Shown: positions 25,696 to 34,632 of the stretch, in pieces | Position numbering within the stretch: the stretch's first letter is position 1 | Layout: the number at the start of each line of letters is the position of its first letter | Assembly (NCBI RefSeq): GCF_013364275.1 | Contig: NZ_CP054932.1 | Span: forward strand, 2,046,001 to 2,110,000 | Reading direction: 5' to 3' | Length of the DNA: 64,000 nucleotides | DNA from: Actinomadura sp. NAK00032 | Lineage (GTDB): Bacteria; Actinomycetota; Actinomycetes; Streptosporangiales; Streptosporangiaceae | The notes under the pieces: model-generated | Told to the model about the DNA's origin: nothing | Databases searched by the model: none | Seen by the model: only the letters and a program-made list of their open reading frames with translations | Translations under genes and position numbers: made by a program

Positions 25696-25920
25696 ATGGC
25701 TGCTCAAGAGACAGGCCACGTCACCGGGACCAAGGACAAGGACTACAACATCACCTGGTTCGTGGAGCAGTGCCTGAGCAACGCCCTCAGGCTGGACGTC
25801 TACATCGAGGACGCCGAGCGCGACGGCGACGTCGAGCTGGCGGACTTCTTCCGGCGGGCGCAGGGCGAGAGCCGCAAGGGCGCCGAGCAGGGCAAGGAGA
25901 TGCTCAAGCAGCGGCTCTGA
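25696..25920 (+). CDS. Small conserved helical protein
   Basis: A protein of 74 residues behind a strong ribosome site (GGGAGGAAAC ATG). It is mostly charged and helical: KDKDYNITWFVEQCLSNALRLDVYIEDAERDGDVELADFFRRAQGESRKGAEQGKEML. The pattern of acidic and His-free helix pairs looks like a conserved actinobacterial orphan family, but I cannot name it. It has its own promoter region and is followed by a strong hairpin, so it is transcribed alone. Confidence 0.75.
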   Translation: MAAQETGHVTGTKDKDYNITWFVEQCLSNALRLDVYIEDAERDGDVELADFFRRAQGESRKGAEQGKEMLKQRL

Positions 25921-25929
25921 CGCGGCACC

Positions 25930-25966
25930 GCACCCCGCCCGGGCGATCATCGCCCGGGCGGGGTGC
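25930..25966 (+). terminator. Perfect 18-bp hairpin terminator
   Basis: GCACCCCGCCCGGGCGAT (25930-25947) and its exact complement ATCGCCCGGGCGGGGTGC (25949-25966) sit 9 bases after the stop of the small gene at 25696. There is no U-tract. This is the longest perfect stem I see in the window. Confidence 0.7.
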
Positions 25967-26114
25967 CGCACGCCGACCGCCCGGTCCCCAGAGCGATCAG
26001 CAGTCACCGTGGAACGTGCGCTGCAGTGGGCCGCGTGACGTGGCGATGGTTAGGGACCCTGACACTATTACCCTATTTCGGTTGACTGATATGCCGGAAA
26101 TGAACCCGGCTTAG

Positions 26115-26143
26115 TGGACACATCAAATGGTGAGTGCTAGTTT
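26115..26143 (+). promoter_or_regulatory. Candidate promoter of the type VII-like operon
   Basis: TGGACA (26115-26120), 17 bases, TAGTTT (26138-26143), in an unusually AT-rich 270-base gap upstream of the gene at 26195. TTGACT at 26082 is another -35-like element nearby. Transcripts would have a leader of about 45 bases. Confidence 0.45.
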
Positions 26144-26194
26144 GACCAATCAATTCACCGGGGGTGGCCTCACCTTGACTGAAATGGGGGCTCT

Positions 26195-26611
26195 ATGGCA
26201 GGGGAGAGGAATCGCCTCGATGAGTTACTCAATCGGGATGTGCCGCACGCGCCGACCTCTGCGGAGGACTTGAGCGCGCGTCTCAAGAGGAGCCCCTCCG
26301 GGACGAATGCCGCGCTGCCCGCCGAGCAGAGGGCCGACTCCGATGATGATGATCGCCCGGGTGGAGAGGCCAGGACCGCGGCGGTGCGCGAGGCCGAACC
26401 GGTGACCGCACCTGAACCTGTGCGGCCGATGGTCACGGCCGCGGGTGATTCCAAGGACGACGACGTCTTCGCCGGCTTGGAGCAGGTCATCGGCGAACTC
26501 GGAGAGGCGGCGGCCGGGCTGGCGCCCGCGATGGACGATTCGCTGGAAGCCACGGGTACCGAAACCACACCGGCACCATCGAAGTCACGATGGCCGGTCA
26601 TGGGCGGGTGA
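26195..26611 (+). CDS. Hypothetical acidic low-complexity protein, first gene of type VII-like operon
   Basis: A protein of 138 residues that I do not recognise. It is acidic and probably disordered: SDDDDRPGG, PVTAPEPVRP, with one short predicted helix DDDVFAGLEQVIGELGEAAAGL. No signal peptide or membrane helix. ATG 26195 follows GGGGG. It overlaps the start of the YbaB-like gene, so it belongs to the same transcript; a role as a secretion chaperone or substrate-associated factor is only inference. Confidence 0.6.
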   Translation: MAGERNRLDELLNRDVPHAPTSAEDLSARLKRSPSGTNAALPAEQRADSDDDDRPGGEARTAAVREAEPVTAPEPVRPMVTAAGDSKDDDVFAGLEQVIGELGEAAAGLAPAMDDSLEATGTETTPAPSKSRWPVMGG

Positions 26612-27195
26612 CCGGCTTCCGTCTCACCAGGAAGTGGCAGGCCGCCTTGGCTGCCGAGATGTTCGATTCGGCGGTTCTGGAGGCGGTTTCGGACGCGATG
26701 CTGGCTAGGATGGCGCGCGGTCTGGACGATGCGGAAAAGGCGGAGCCCGCCGCCGGGCGTCGGCCTCCCGGCCTCGAGACGCCGTTCGGCTCGTGGGTAC
26801 CTCCGTCCGGCATCGACCCCGATTCCGCGCTGCGACAGATCAACAGCCTCCTTGAGGAATCCAGTAGAAGACTGGTGGAGTTGGAAGAGGCCCTGGCGCG
26901 CCCGCCAGAGGACGTGACCGTCCAGAGTGCGAATCACCGCGTGACTCTGCGTGTCAGGGACGGGATGGTCACGGGGGTCGAGACCCAGAAGAGCTGGCTG
27001 CTGAAAACCGACCCCGGTCGGCTCTGTACGGAATTCACCACGGCCTTCCAGGCGGCCAACGACCTCGCCGATTCCGAGCGCCGGGACCGGAGCGCGCCGC
27101 CGGCGGGCGGAGAGGACGGCGCGGGGTCCGTCCTCCGCGAACTCGAGGACCTCCTCCGGAGCTTCGGCCTTCCTGGACTTCGGGAGATGACATGA
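26608..27195 (+). CDS. YbaB/EbfC-like protein in type VII-like operon
   Basis: About 195 residues. The middle part, LEEALARPPEDVTVQSANHRVTLRVRDGMVTGVE followed by a helix LCTEFTTAFQAANDLA, looks like the YbaB/EbfC fold often coded beside WXG100 genes in actinobacteria. The GTG at 26608 forms a GTGA overlap with the upstream stop and has GGGCGG before it; an ATG at 26590 lacks a ribosome site. The gene overlaps the next by 4 bases (ATGA). YbaB proteins bind DNA in general, but the operon position suggests a secretion-related role instead. Confidence 0.7.
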   Translation: MTGFRLTRKWQAALAAEMFDSAVLEAVSDAMLARMARGLDDAEKAEPAAGRRPPGLETPFGSWVPPSGIDPDSALRQINSLLEESSRRLVELEEALARPPEDVTVQSANHRVTLRVRDGMVTGVETQKSWLLKTDPGRLCTEFTTAFQAANDLADSERRDRSAPPAGGEDGAGSVLRELEDLLRSFGLPGLREMT

Positions 27196-27515
27196 GCGAA
27201 CTGGAAGTGGCCCTCAAGCATCTGCACAAGGATGCCGACAACTGGCGCAACGCCGCCAAGGTGATGGAGAAGGCCGCGCGGGACGTCGCCGCGATGAAGG
27301 ACCTGGCCTCGGGATTCGGGTACCTGGGCAAGAAAGCGGAATGTGACACCACATATGCGACGCTGAACCAGACCCTCGTGAACGTCGGCGGGCAGGCCGG
27401 CAAGGTCTTCCAGGAGATCGCTCACAAACTCGACACGGTGGGCCGAGCGTACGAGCACGCCGAGGAGATGAACGTGGCGGACGTCAAGAAGATCCGGCAG
27501 GGGTGGCATATCTGA
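27192..27515 (+). CDS. EspC/WXG100-like type VII secretion protein
   Basis: A protein of 107 residues composed almost entirely of two long helices, the usual shape of ESX-exported proteins. LEVALKHLHKDADNWRNAAKVMEKAARDVAAMKDL begins the first helix and GQAGKVFQEIAHKLDTVGRAYEHAEEMNVADV the second, resembling the EspC family. A Trp but no strict WXG turn is seen. It is coupled to the YbaB-like gene (ATGA) and separated by one base from the next WXG-like gene. Confidence 0.75.
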   Translation: MSELEVALKHLHKDADNWRNAAKVMEKAARDVAAMKDLASGFGYLGKKAECDTTYATLNQTLVNVGGQAGKVFQEIAHKLDTVGRAYEHAEEMNVADVKKIRQGWHI

Positions 27516-27516
27516 C

Positions 27517-28065
27517 ATGACCGAGTTCGCTGCGACGATGTCGCACATCAACCAGCAGACCCAGAAAGTGACCGAGAAGCTGAACGAGCTGGTCGCCAAT
27601 GTCAACCGGGTCCTCGCCAAGCTTCCGTCCTTCATCTCCGATCGCGTCGTTCCGCTGCTGGACAAATTGCGGGACGCTGTCGTCAAGATGTGGAACGAGT
27701 TCGCGAATTTCGTGGCGGAGCCGGGGGACTGGGGAAAGCTGGCCGACGCGGCGAAGAAGTTCAGCGACAATGTCCAGGGGCCGGTGAGCGCACAGGCGGG
27801 CTACTTCCAAGAGAGCTATTCGAAGGTGGACGACTACTGGGAGGGCGACGCCGCGAAGGCGTACAAGAAGGTGCTCAAGCCGGACGCGCCGCAGAGCGGC
27901 GCGACGGAGCAGTACGCGGACACGGCGAAGGCCGTCAGCGATGCGGCCGGCTGGGGCGCCGTGCAGGTGATGGGAGGCGCGGCGAGCACCTTCCGCACGG
28001 AGAACAACGGGAACAACAAGTGGCCGGGCGGGCAGTGGCCGCCGTCCGGTGTCGTGACCGGCTAG
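27517..28065 (+). CDS. WXG-like type VII secretion substrate
   Basis: A protein of 182 residues. An N-terminal helix pair (MTEFAATMSHINQQTQKVTEKLNELV) is followed by a hydrophobic connecting stretch and, near residue 107, DDYWEGDAAKAYKKVL, which carries the W-x-G turn (WEG) of WXG100 proteins. It ends in a Gly/Asn/Pro-rich tail. Likely a paired substrate with the preceding EspC-like protein, exported through an ESX-type machine encoded elsewhere, since no EccC/EccD genes are in the window. Confidence 0.72.
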   Translation: MTEFAATMSHINQQTQKVTEKLNELVANVNRVLAKLPSFISDRVVPLLDKLRDAVVKMWNEFANFVAEPGDWGKLADAAKKFSDNVQGPVSAQAGYFQESYSKVDDYWEGDAAKAYKKVLKPDAPQSGATEQYADTAKAVSDAAGWGAVQVMGGAASTFRTENNGNNKWPGGQWPPSGVVTG

Positions 28066-28127
28066 ACGCCGTGTTCTCTCTTTCGCGGCGTGCGGTTCAG
28101 CGGGATCCGGGGAATCGCCGCAGGTTC

Positions 28128-28541
28128 ATGTGGATCCAGTTCTTCCGGTACGTGACGTTCGCCGTTGTTTCGGCGGCGGTCGGGCTGGTCGGTGCGCTGG
28201 ACGGCGACGTTCCGGTGGTCTTCGCGCCGTTCTTCGTCGCGCTCGGCGCGGCATTCGTCGGTTCGGCGGTTCTCGCGGCGGCGACGGCGGTGGCGCTCGG
28301 CGGACGCCGTCCCAGCGGGGCGCGGCGCGTCGCGTTCGGGGTGTGGGCCGCCGGGGTCATCGGAACACTCGCCGCCGTGATCCTCGTCCTAGGGGAGGAG
28401 CACGGGCCCTCAGTTCCGCTCATCGCGCTGCTCGCAGTCCCGTTCCTGCTCGTCGCGAAGCCGCCGCGGCGCATGCTGCTCGACCCGGCTCCGCGCGGAG
28501 GGGCGCCGGCGGACGGCCGTCGCCCGGCCGGAACGCCTTGA
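28128..28541 (+). CDS. Small four-helix membrane protein in type VII-like operon
   Basis: About 137 residues with four predicted membrane helices (FFRYVTFAVVSAAVGLVGAL; VVFAPFFVALGAAFVGSAVLAAATAVAL; VAFGVWAAGVIGTLAAVILVL; SVPLIALLAVPFLLV), then a basic Pro/Gly tail. The start is uncertain: ATG 28128 or GTG 28071. It lies 62 bases after the WXG-like gene and is probably co-transcribed. Family unknown to me. Confidence 0.6.
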   Translation: MWIQFFRYVTFAVVSAAVGLVGALDGDVPVVFAPFFVALGAAFVGSAVLAAATAVALGGRRPSGARRVAFGVWAAGVIGTLAAVILVLGEEHGPSVPLIALLAVPFLLVAKPPRRMLLDPAPRGGAPADGRRPAGTP

Positions 28542-28648
28542 CCTGCACGTGAACCGGCCGTCAGGTCCGTCGGGCTCGCCATGAAACGGCTGGTGGTTCC
28601 ACATAGAGGGCGAATGCCGGGGGAGTAGTAGCCCTGTGGCAGGGGGAG

Positions 28649-29359
28649 TTACGGGCGCACTCCGTGGTCGCGCAGGGGGCCGACGGTCAGGGCGGTGGCG
28701 CGGCATCTGGTCACGACCTCGGGCAGCGCGGCCAGGGTCGCCTTCCAGGCGCCGGGGGCCGAGGTGACGTCGCTGTCGTGCAGGAGCAGGGTCGCGCCGC
28801 CTTCGAGGCCCGGCTCCAGGGTCCGCAGCACGGACTCGGGGGTCGCGGTCGCCGTCCAGTCCTTGCCCCAGGCCGTCCACAGGACGGGTCGCAGGCCGTT
28901 GTGGCGGGCCGCGAGAAGGGCCTCGGTGCTCAGCGCGCCGTACGGCGGCCGGTACCAGGACGGGGTGACCCCGCAGACGTCCTCGACCAGGTGCACGGTG
29001 TCGCGGATGCCCGCGGACGTGCGGCCGGGGCGCGCCGTGAGGGTGTTGCCGTGTTCCCAGCCGTGGACGGCGATCTCGTGCCCGTCGGCGGCGATGCGGC
29101 GGCCGAGGGACGGGGCGCGCCGCAGCATCGCGCCGAGGACGAAGAACGTCGCGTGGCAGCCGAGGCGGGCCAGCTCGTCCAGGAAGAGGGGCGTGGAGCC
29201 GGGGTCGGGGCCGTCGTCGAGGGTGAGGGCGACGTGGCGGGGGCCGCCGCGGCCGGCGACGCGGGGCGTCAGCCGCCGCACCGGGGGGAGCCAGGTCGCC
29301 GCGGGCAGGGCGTGACCCAGCAGGGCGGCGGTCAGGACGGCGGGCACGCGGCGGGACAT
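28649..29359 (-). CDS. Secreted polysaccharide deacetylase (NodB family)
   Basis: A protein of 236 residues with an N-terminal signal (VPAVLTAALLGHALPAA). The five NodB motifs are present: TLDDGPDP (general base and metal Asp), HGWEHGN in place of HSxxH, RPPYG, WTAWGKDW and LLHDSD. It should act outside the cell on wall or exopolysaccharide N-acetyl groups. The HSxxH Ser is replaced by Gly, which is tolerated in the family. Divergent from the glycosyltransferase gene at 29391, sharing a 31-base gap. Confidence 0.9.
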   Translation of the reverse strand: MSRRVPAVLTAALLGHALPAATWLPPVRRLTPRVAGRGGPRHVALTLDDGPDPGSTPLFLDELARLGCHATFFVLGAMLRRAPSLGRRIAADGHEIAVHGWEHGNTLTARPGRTSAGIRDTVHLVEDVCGVTPSWYRPPYGALSTEALLAARHNGLRPVLWTAWGKDWTATATPESVLRTLEPGLEGGATLLLHDSDVTSAPGAWKATLAALPEVVTRCRATALTVGPLRDHGVRP

Positions 29360-29390
29360 GAGATCAGTTTCACCGGGGGGAGTTCAATTA

Positions 29391-30455
29391 ATGGGCAAAC
29401 GACTCTTAATTCTGACAGCGGGCATGGGGGCCGGGCATGACGCGGTCGCCGCGGAGCTGGCCCGGCGGATGGCGGGGCAGGGGGTGGAGGCGTCCGTCCT
29501 GGACGTCCTCGACCTGGTCCCGCTGCGGCTCGGGCAGGGCCTCCGGCACATGTACGAGGGCATGGTCCGGTCGGCGCCGTGGCTGTACGAGGGCATCTAC
29601 CGGGCGTTCTTCGTGTCCCGGCGGCCGCCGCCCGCGTCGCCGCTGACGGCGCTGATCGCGCGGCGGCTGGACGCGCGGATCCGGGAGCTGCCGCCGGACG
29701 CGGTCGTGTCCACGTTCCACGTCGCGGCGCAGGCGGCCGGGCGGCTGCGGGAGACCGAGCGGCTGGAGGTGCCGTCGCTGGTGCTGGTCACCGACTTCGC
29801 CGTCCACCGGATGTGGCTGCACCCCGGCAACGACCGGTACCTGTGCCCGGACGAGGGGTCCGCGCAGGCGGTGGCGGAGCGGACGGGCCGCCCGGCGACC
29901 CGGTGCGCGCCCGTGGTGCGGCCGGCGTTCCGCCGCAGGCGGGCGGCGACGGACCGGCTGCGCGGCGAGGTCGGGGCCCGCCCCGGTGACCGGATCGTGC
30001 TGATCTCGGCGGGCGCCTGGGGCGTCGGGCGGGTCGTGGAGACGGCGCAGCACCTCGCGGCGTCCGGCCGGTACGTGCCGGTGGTGCTGTGCGGCCGCAA
30101 CGAGCGGCTGCGCGAACGCGTCTACGGGCCCGCCCTCGGCTGGCGGGAGGACCTGCCGGAGCTGATGGCGGGCGCCTACGCGCTGATCGACAACGCGGCG
30201 GGGCTGACCTGCCGGGAGGCGTTCGCGTGCGGGCTGCCGGTGATCTCCTACCGGCCGATCCCCGGGCACGGCCGGGACGGCGCGGCGGCGATGGCGCGGG
30301 CCGGGCTGAGCCGCTACGCGCGCACGCCCGGCGAACTGGTCGGGGAACTGGACCGGCTCGCCGACGGCGCGGAGCGGCGAACCCGGGCGCGGACGGCGGC
30401 TGGCCTGCTGCGCGCCGTCCCCGCCGAGCGGGTCATCGCGACGGTGCTCGGCTGA
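29391..30455 (+). CDS. MGDG-synthase-like glycosyltransferase
   Basis: A protein of 354 residues. The N-terminus LILTAGMGAGHDAVAAELARRM is the hallmark of the MGDG synthase/MurG-like GT-B family, and the C-terminal domain has VLISAGAWGVGRV and ALIDNAAGLTCREAFACGLPVISYRPIPGHG for nucleotide-sugar binding. These enzymes transfer a hexose to a diacylglycerol or polyprenyl lipid at the membrane face. ATG 29391 follows GGGGGGAG. Its 3' end overlaps the convergent DMT gene by 23 bases. Confidence 0.88.
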   Translation: MGKRLLILTAGMGAGHDAVAAELARRMAGQGVEASVLDVLDLVPLRLGQGLRHMYEGMVRSAPWLYEGIYRAFFVSRRPPPASPLTALIARRLDARIRELPPDAVVSTFHVAAQAAGRLRETERLEVPSLVLVTDFAVHRMWLHPGNDRYLCPDEGSAQAVAERTGRPATRCAPVVRPAFRRRRAATDRLRGEVGARPGDRIVLISAGAWGVGRVVETAQHLAASGRYVPVVLCGRNERLRERVYGPALGWREDLPELMAGAYALIDNAAGLTCREAFACGLPVISYRPIPGHGRDGAAAMARAGLSRYARTPGELVGELDRLADGAERRTRARTAAGLLRAVPAERVIATVLG

Positions 30456-31308
30456 CGTCGTGCTCCTCGTGCAGCAGCGGGGATCGGGCGATGCCGATGC
30501 TGCCGAGGAGGAGCAGTCCCATGCCGACCGCCTCCAGCAGGACCCACGGCCCGCCGCGGACGTTCTCGCCGAACAGGTAGACCCCGAGGATGATGCTGGC
30601 GACGGGGTCGGAGATGGTCAGGGCGGGCTGCACGGCGACGAGGGTGCCGCTCTGCAGCGCGTTCTGCAGCAGGAAGAGGCTGGCGAGGCCGGCGAGGGCC
30701 ATGGCGTAGAGCTGCCAGGACGTCAGGACGGCGCGGAGCCCGCGCTCGAAGTCGTGCGTGGCGGTGTTCATGAACGCGGCCGTCAGCGCGAACCCGATCG
30801 AGGTCGTGATGCCGAGCAGCACGGCGCGGACCGGCCCGCGGATCAGCCAGGCGAGCGCGATGAGCCCGGCGACGCAGGCGACCGTGCCGGTCGTCGCGAT
30901 GATCCAGGCGGCGCCGCTCGGCAGGTGGTAGCTCTCGTCGGGGGACAGCGCGAACAGCAGCACGGCCAGCCCGAGGCTGAGCAGGACGACGGCCGTCCAC
31001 GGCACCCGGGTCAGCCCGCGCGGCGGCAGCCACGCGATGAGGATCATGGTGAACGGCAGCTCGACGGCCAGCAGCGGCTGGACGAGCGACAGCCCCGCGA
31101 TGGACAGCGCCGCCGCCTGCAGCACGAACGCGGCGATGAGCGCGCCGATGCCGCCGAGCCACATCGGGCTGCGCAGCAGGTCGAGGATGAGCGCGAACTT
31201 GAAGGCGTCCGACTCGGGCGCGGCCTTGGCGACCCGCCGCTGGAGCACCGACGCGAGGGCGTTGGACGCGCCGGCGAGCAGCGCGAGCACGATGGCGATC
31301 ACTGGCAC
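30433..31308 (-). CDS. DMT-superfamily (EamA-type) transporter
   Basis: A protein of 291 residues with nine to ten predicted membrane helices in two similar halves, as expected of the drug/metabolite transporter superfamily. It begins immediately with a membrane helix (IAIVLALLAGASNALASVLQRRV). The gene overlaps the end of the upstream DMT gene by 10 bases, so two homologous transporters are translated from one message, consistent with either a heterodimer or duplicated substrate range. Substrate unknown. Confidence 0.85.
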   Translation of the reverse strand: MPVIAIVLALLAGASNALASVLQRRVAKAAPESDAFKFALILDLLRSPMWLGGIGALIAAFVLQAAALSIAGLSLVQPLLAVELPFTMILIAWLPPRGLTRVPWTAVVLLSLGLAVLLFALSPDESYHLPSGAAWIIATTGTVACVAGLIALAWLIRGPVRAVLLGITTSIGFALTAAFMNTATHDFERGLRAVLTSWQLYAMALAGLASLFLLQNALQSGTLVAVQPALTISDPVASIILGVYLFGENVRGGPWVLLEAVGMGLLLLGSIGIARSPLLHEEHDVSRAPSR

Positions 31309-32195
31309 TCCACCCCGTCAGGCGGCGCGGCCGCGGCGCGCTCGCCGGGTTTGCCGAGGTAGGGGGACTGGCCGAGGACGACGATGCCGCCGACCATCGC
31401 CGCGAGCCCGAGCGCCTCCAGCGCGAGGTCGGAGACCTCCAGCCGGACCCGCTCCCCGAAGATCACGATGCTGAGCGCGATGCCGGTGAGCGGCTCGGCC
31501 GCCGTGGTCGCGGGCAGCGAGATCCGCAGCGGCGCCGCGTCGAACGCGCTCTGCGCGAACAGCAGCCCGAGCGCCCCGATGAACACCAGCCCGTACGGCT
31601 GCCAGGTGACGAAGATGCGGCCGAAGCCCTCGTCGGAGACCAGCAGGACGCTGCGGGTCAGGGTGTCCTGGAGCCCGTAGAGGAGCCCGGCGCCGCAGGC
31701 CAGCAGCATCGCGCGGACGCGCAGGTCCCGGTGCAGGCCGCCGAACGCGCACAGGGCGACGAGGACGAGCACGGCCCCGCCCGCGAGCCAGCGCGGCGAG
31801 TGGACGCCCGGCAGCGCACCGCCGTGCGGCACGCCGATGCCGAGGAACAGCGCGACGCCGCCGGTCAGCAGCAGCGACCCCAGCCACTCGTTGCGGCCGA
31901 GCCGCTCCCGGTAGATCACGTGCGCGGCGAACAGCGCGAAGATCAGGTTGATGGTGAGCACCGGGGTGACCTCGGCGACATCGGCGATGTTCAGCGCGAA
32001 CGCGAAGATGATCTGGCCGACGATCATCGAGGCGATGCCGGTCAGCCACAGCCGGCTGCGCACGAGGTCCAGCAGCAGCCGCGGATGCAGGATCTCCTCC
32101 AGCGGTTCCCGGAACGCCGCGTGCTGCTGCGCCACGAACCCGAGCCCGATGAAGGCCGCCGCCACGACGGCGATGGCCATGCCGAGAATGCTCAT
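31299..32195 (-). CDS. DMT-superfamily (EamA-type) transporter
   Basis: A protein of 298 residues, also with about ten membrane helices; the first is SILGMAIAVVAAAFIGLGFVAQQHAA. Similar in layout to the downstream DMT protein but only distantly related in residues. It is the promoter-proximal gene of the pair. Conserved charged residues between helices (e.g. IYRERLGRNEW) are typical of the family. Substrate unknown. Confidence 0.85.
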   Translation of the reverse strand: MSILGMAIAVVAAAFIGLGFVAQQHAAFREPLEEILHPRLLLDLVRSRLWLTGIASMIVGQIIFAFALNIADVAEVTPVLTINLIFALFAAHVIYRERLGRNEWLGSLLLTGGVALFLGIGVPHGGALPGVHSPRWLAGGAVLVLVALCAFGGLHRDLRVRAMLLACGAGLLYGLQDTLTRSVLLVSDEGFGRIFVTWQPYGLVFIGALGLLFAQSAFDAAPLRISLPATTAAEPLTGIALSIVIFGERVRLEVSDLALEALGLAAMVGGIVVLGQSPYLGKPGERAAAAPPDGVECQ

Positions 32196-32298
32196 CCGCG
32201 TCCACGATCTCCCCCGAGCGACCCGTCCGGATCCGGCCTTTCACATTCCACAAACCGGCTGGACGGTATGTAATACGGGGGTCTGCCGGCGGAGCACC

Positions 32299-32752
32299 AT
32301 GCGCATCCGAGCCCTCACCGCCCTCGTCGCGACCGTCCTCGCCTCGGTGGTCCCGCTGAGCCCGGCCCAGGCCGGCCGCACCCCCGATGATCAGCCGTTA
32401 CCCGGTTACACGATCGACAATCCGCCGCTGCCGCCCGTCCAGGTGCACGCGAAGCCGACGCGGGTGCCGCAGGGCGTCCACCACCACGCGGCCTACGCCA
32501 TCGAGGTGCCGCCGCACTGGAACGGCAAGCTCGCGCTCTACGCGCACGGCTACGCGGGTACGACGTCCGCGCCGGTGTGCTGAGCACCCGCGACGTCGCC
32601 GACCTGTTCACCGCCAAGGTCGGACGACCCAGCACTGCGAGTTCTCGGCCGTGGAGGCGGGGACGGCCTGGGACGGCCTGGTGCGCTGGATCGGCACCGG
32701 CAGGCGTCCGGCCGGGGCCGGGACGCGGCGGCTGTTCCCCGCCTGCCCCTGA
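32299..32752 (+). pseudogene. Secreted alpha/beta hydrolase, decayed
   Basis: Residues 1-94 (32299-32583) have a signal peptide (LTALVATVLASVVPLSPAQA), PGYTIDNPPLPPVQVHAKPTR and the hydrolase beta-strand motif WNGKLALYAHGYAG, then a stop. After about 30 bases a different frame (to 32752) continues with QHCEFSAVEAGTAWDGLVRWIGTG, which looks like the C-terminal end of the same family (histidine-containing HCxF motif). The nucleophile-elbow region and most of the core, which I estimate at 250 or more residues, are missing. A deletion with frameshift fits best. Confidence 0.7.
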
Positions 32753-32786
32753 GCGGCTCCGCCTGAGCGGCGCTACGGGTGACTGT

Positions 32787-32812
32787 CCGGCCACACGCGC
32801 CCGTGGCCGGAT
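32787..32812 (-). terminator. Hairpin downstream of cholesterol oxidase gene
   Basis: TCCGGCCAC (32787-32795) pairs with GTGGCCGGA (32804-32812) around an 8-base loop, 16 bases beyond the stop of the oxidase gene. Confidence 0.5.
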
Positions 32813-32827
32813 CCCGTTAGCGCGTCG

Positions 32828-34525
<1,698 letters not shown>

Positions 34526-34584
34526 CTACGCAAAAGTAACTTACGAACCATCACGCACAAGTGTTGCCAGGTCACAGGCAGTTA

Positions 34585-34598
34585 ACCAAGTGCTTGCT
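34585..34598. promoter_or_regulatory. KstR2-like operator
   Basis: ACCAAGTGCTTGCT fits the published KstR2 consensus AnCAAGnnCTTGnT exactly. It abuts the -35 element of the downstream operon. CAAG/CTTG dyads are also bound by other TetR-family acyl-CoA regulators, so the identity of the repressor is inferred. Confidence 0.5.
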
Positions 34599-34626
34599 TG
34601 GCATTGGACCCGGGCTTTGTTACATT
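34598..34626 (+). promoter_or_regulatory. Promoter of a leaderless operon
   Basis: TTGGCA (34598-34603), 17 bases, TACATT (34621-34626), then six bases and the ATG at 34633. Transcription would begin at or next to the start codon, which fits the absence of a ribosome-binding site. Confidence 0.6.
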
Positions 34627-34632
34627 CCGCCC

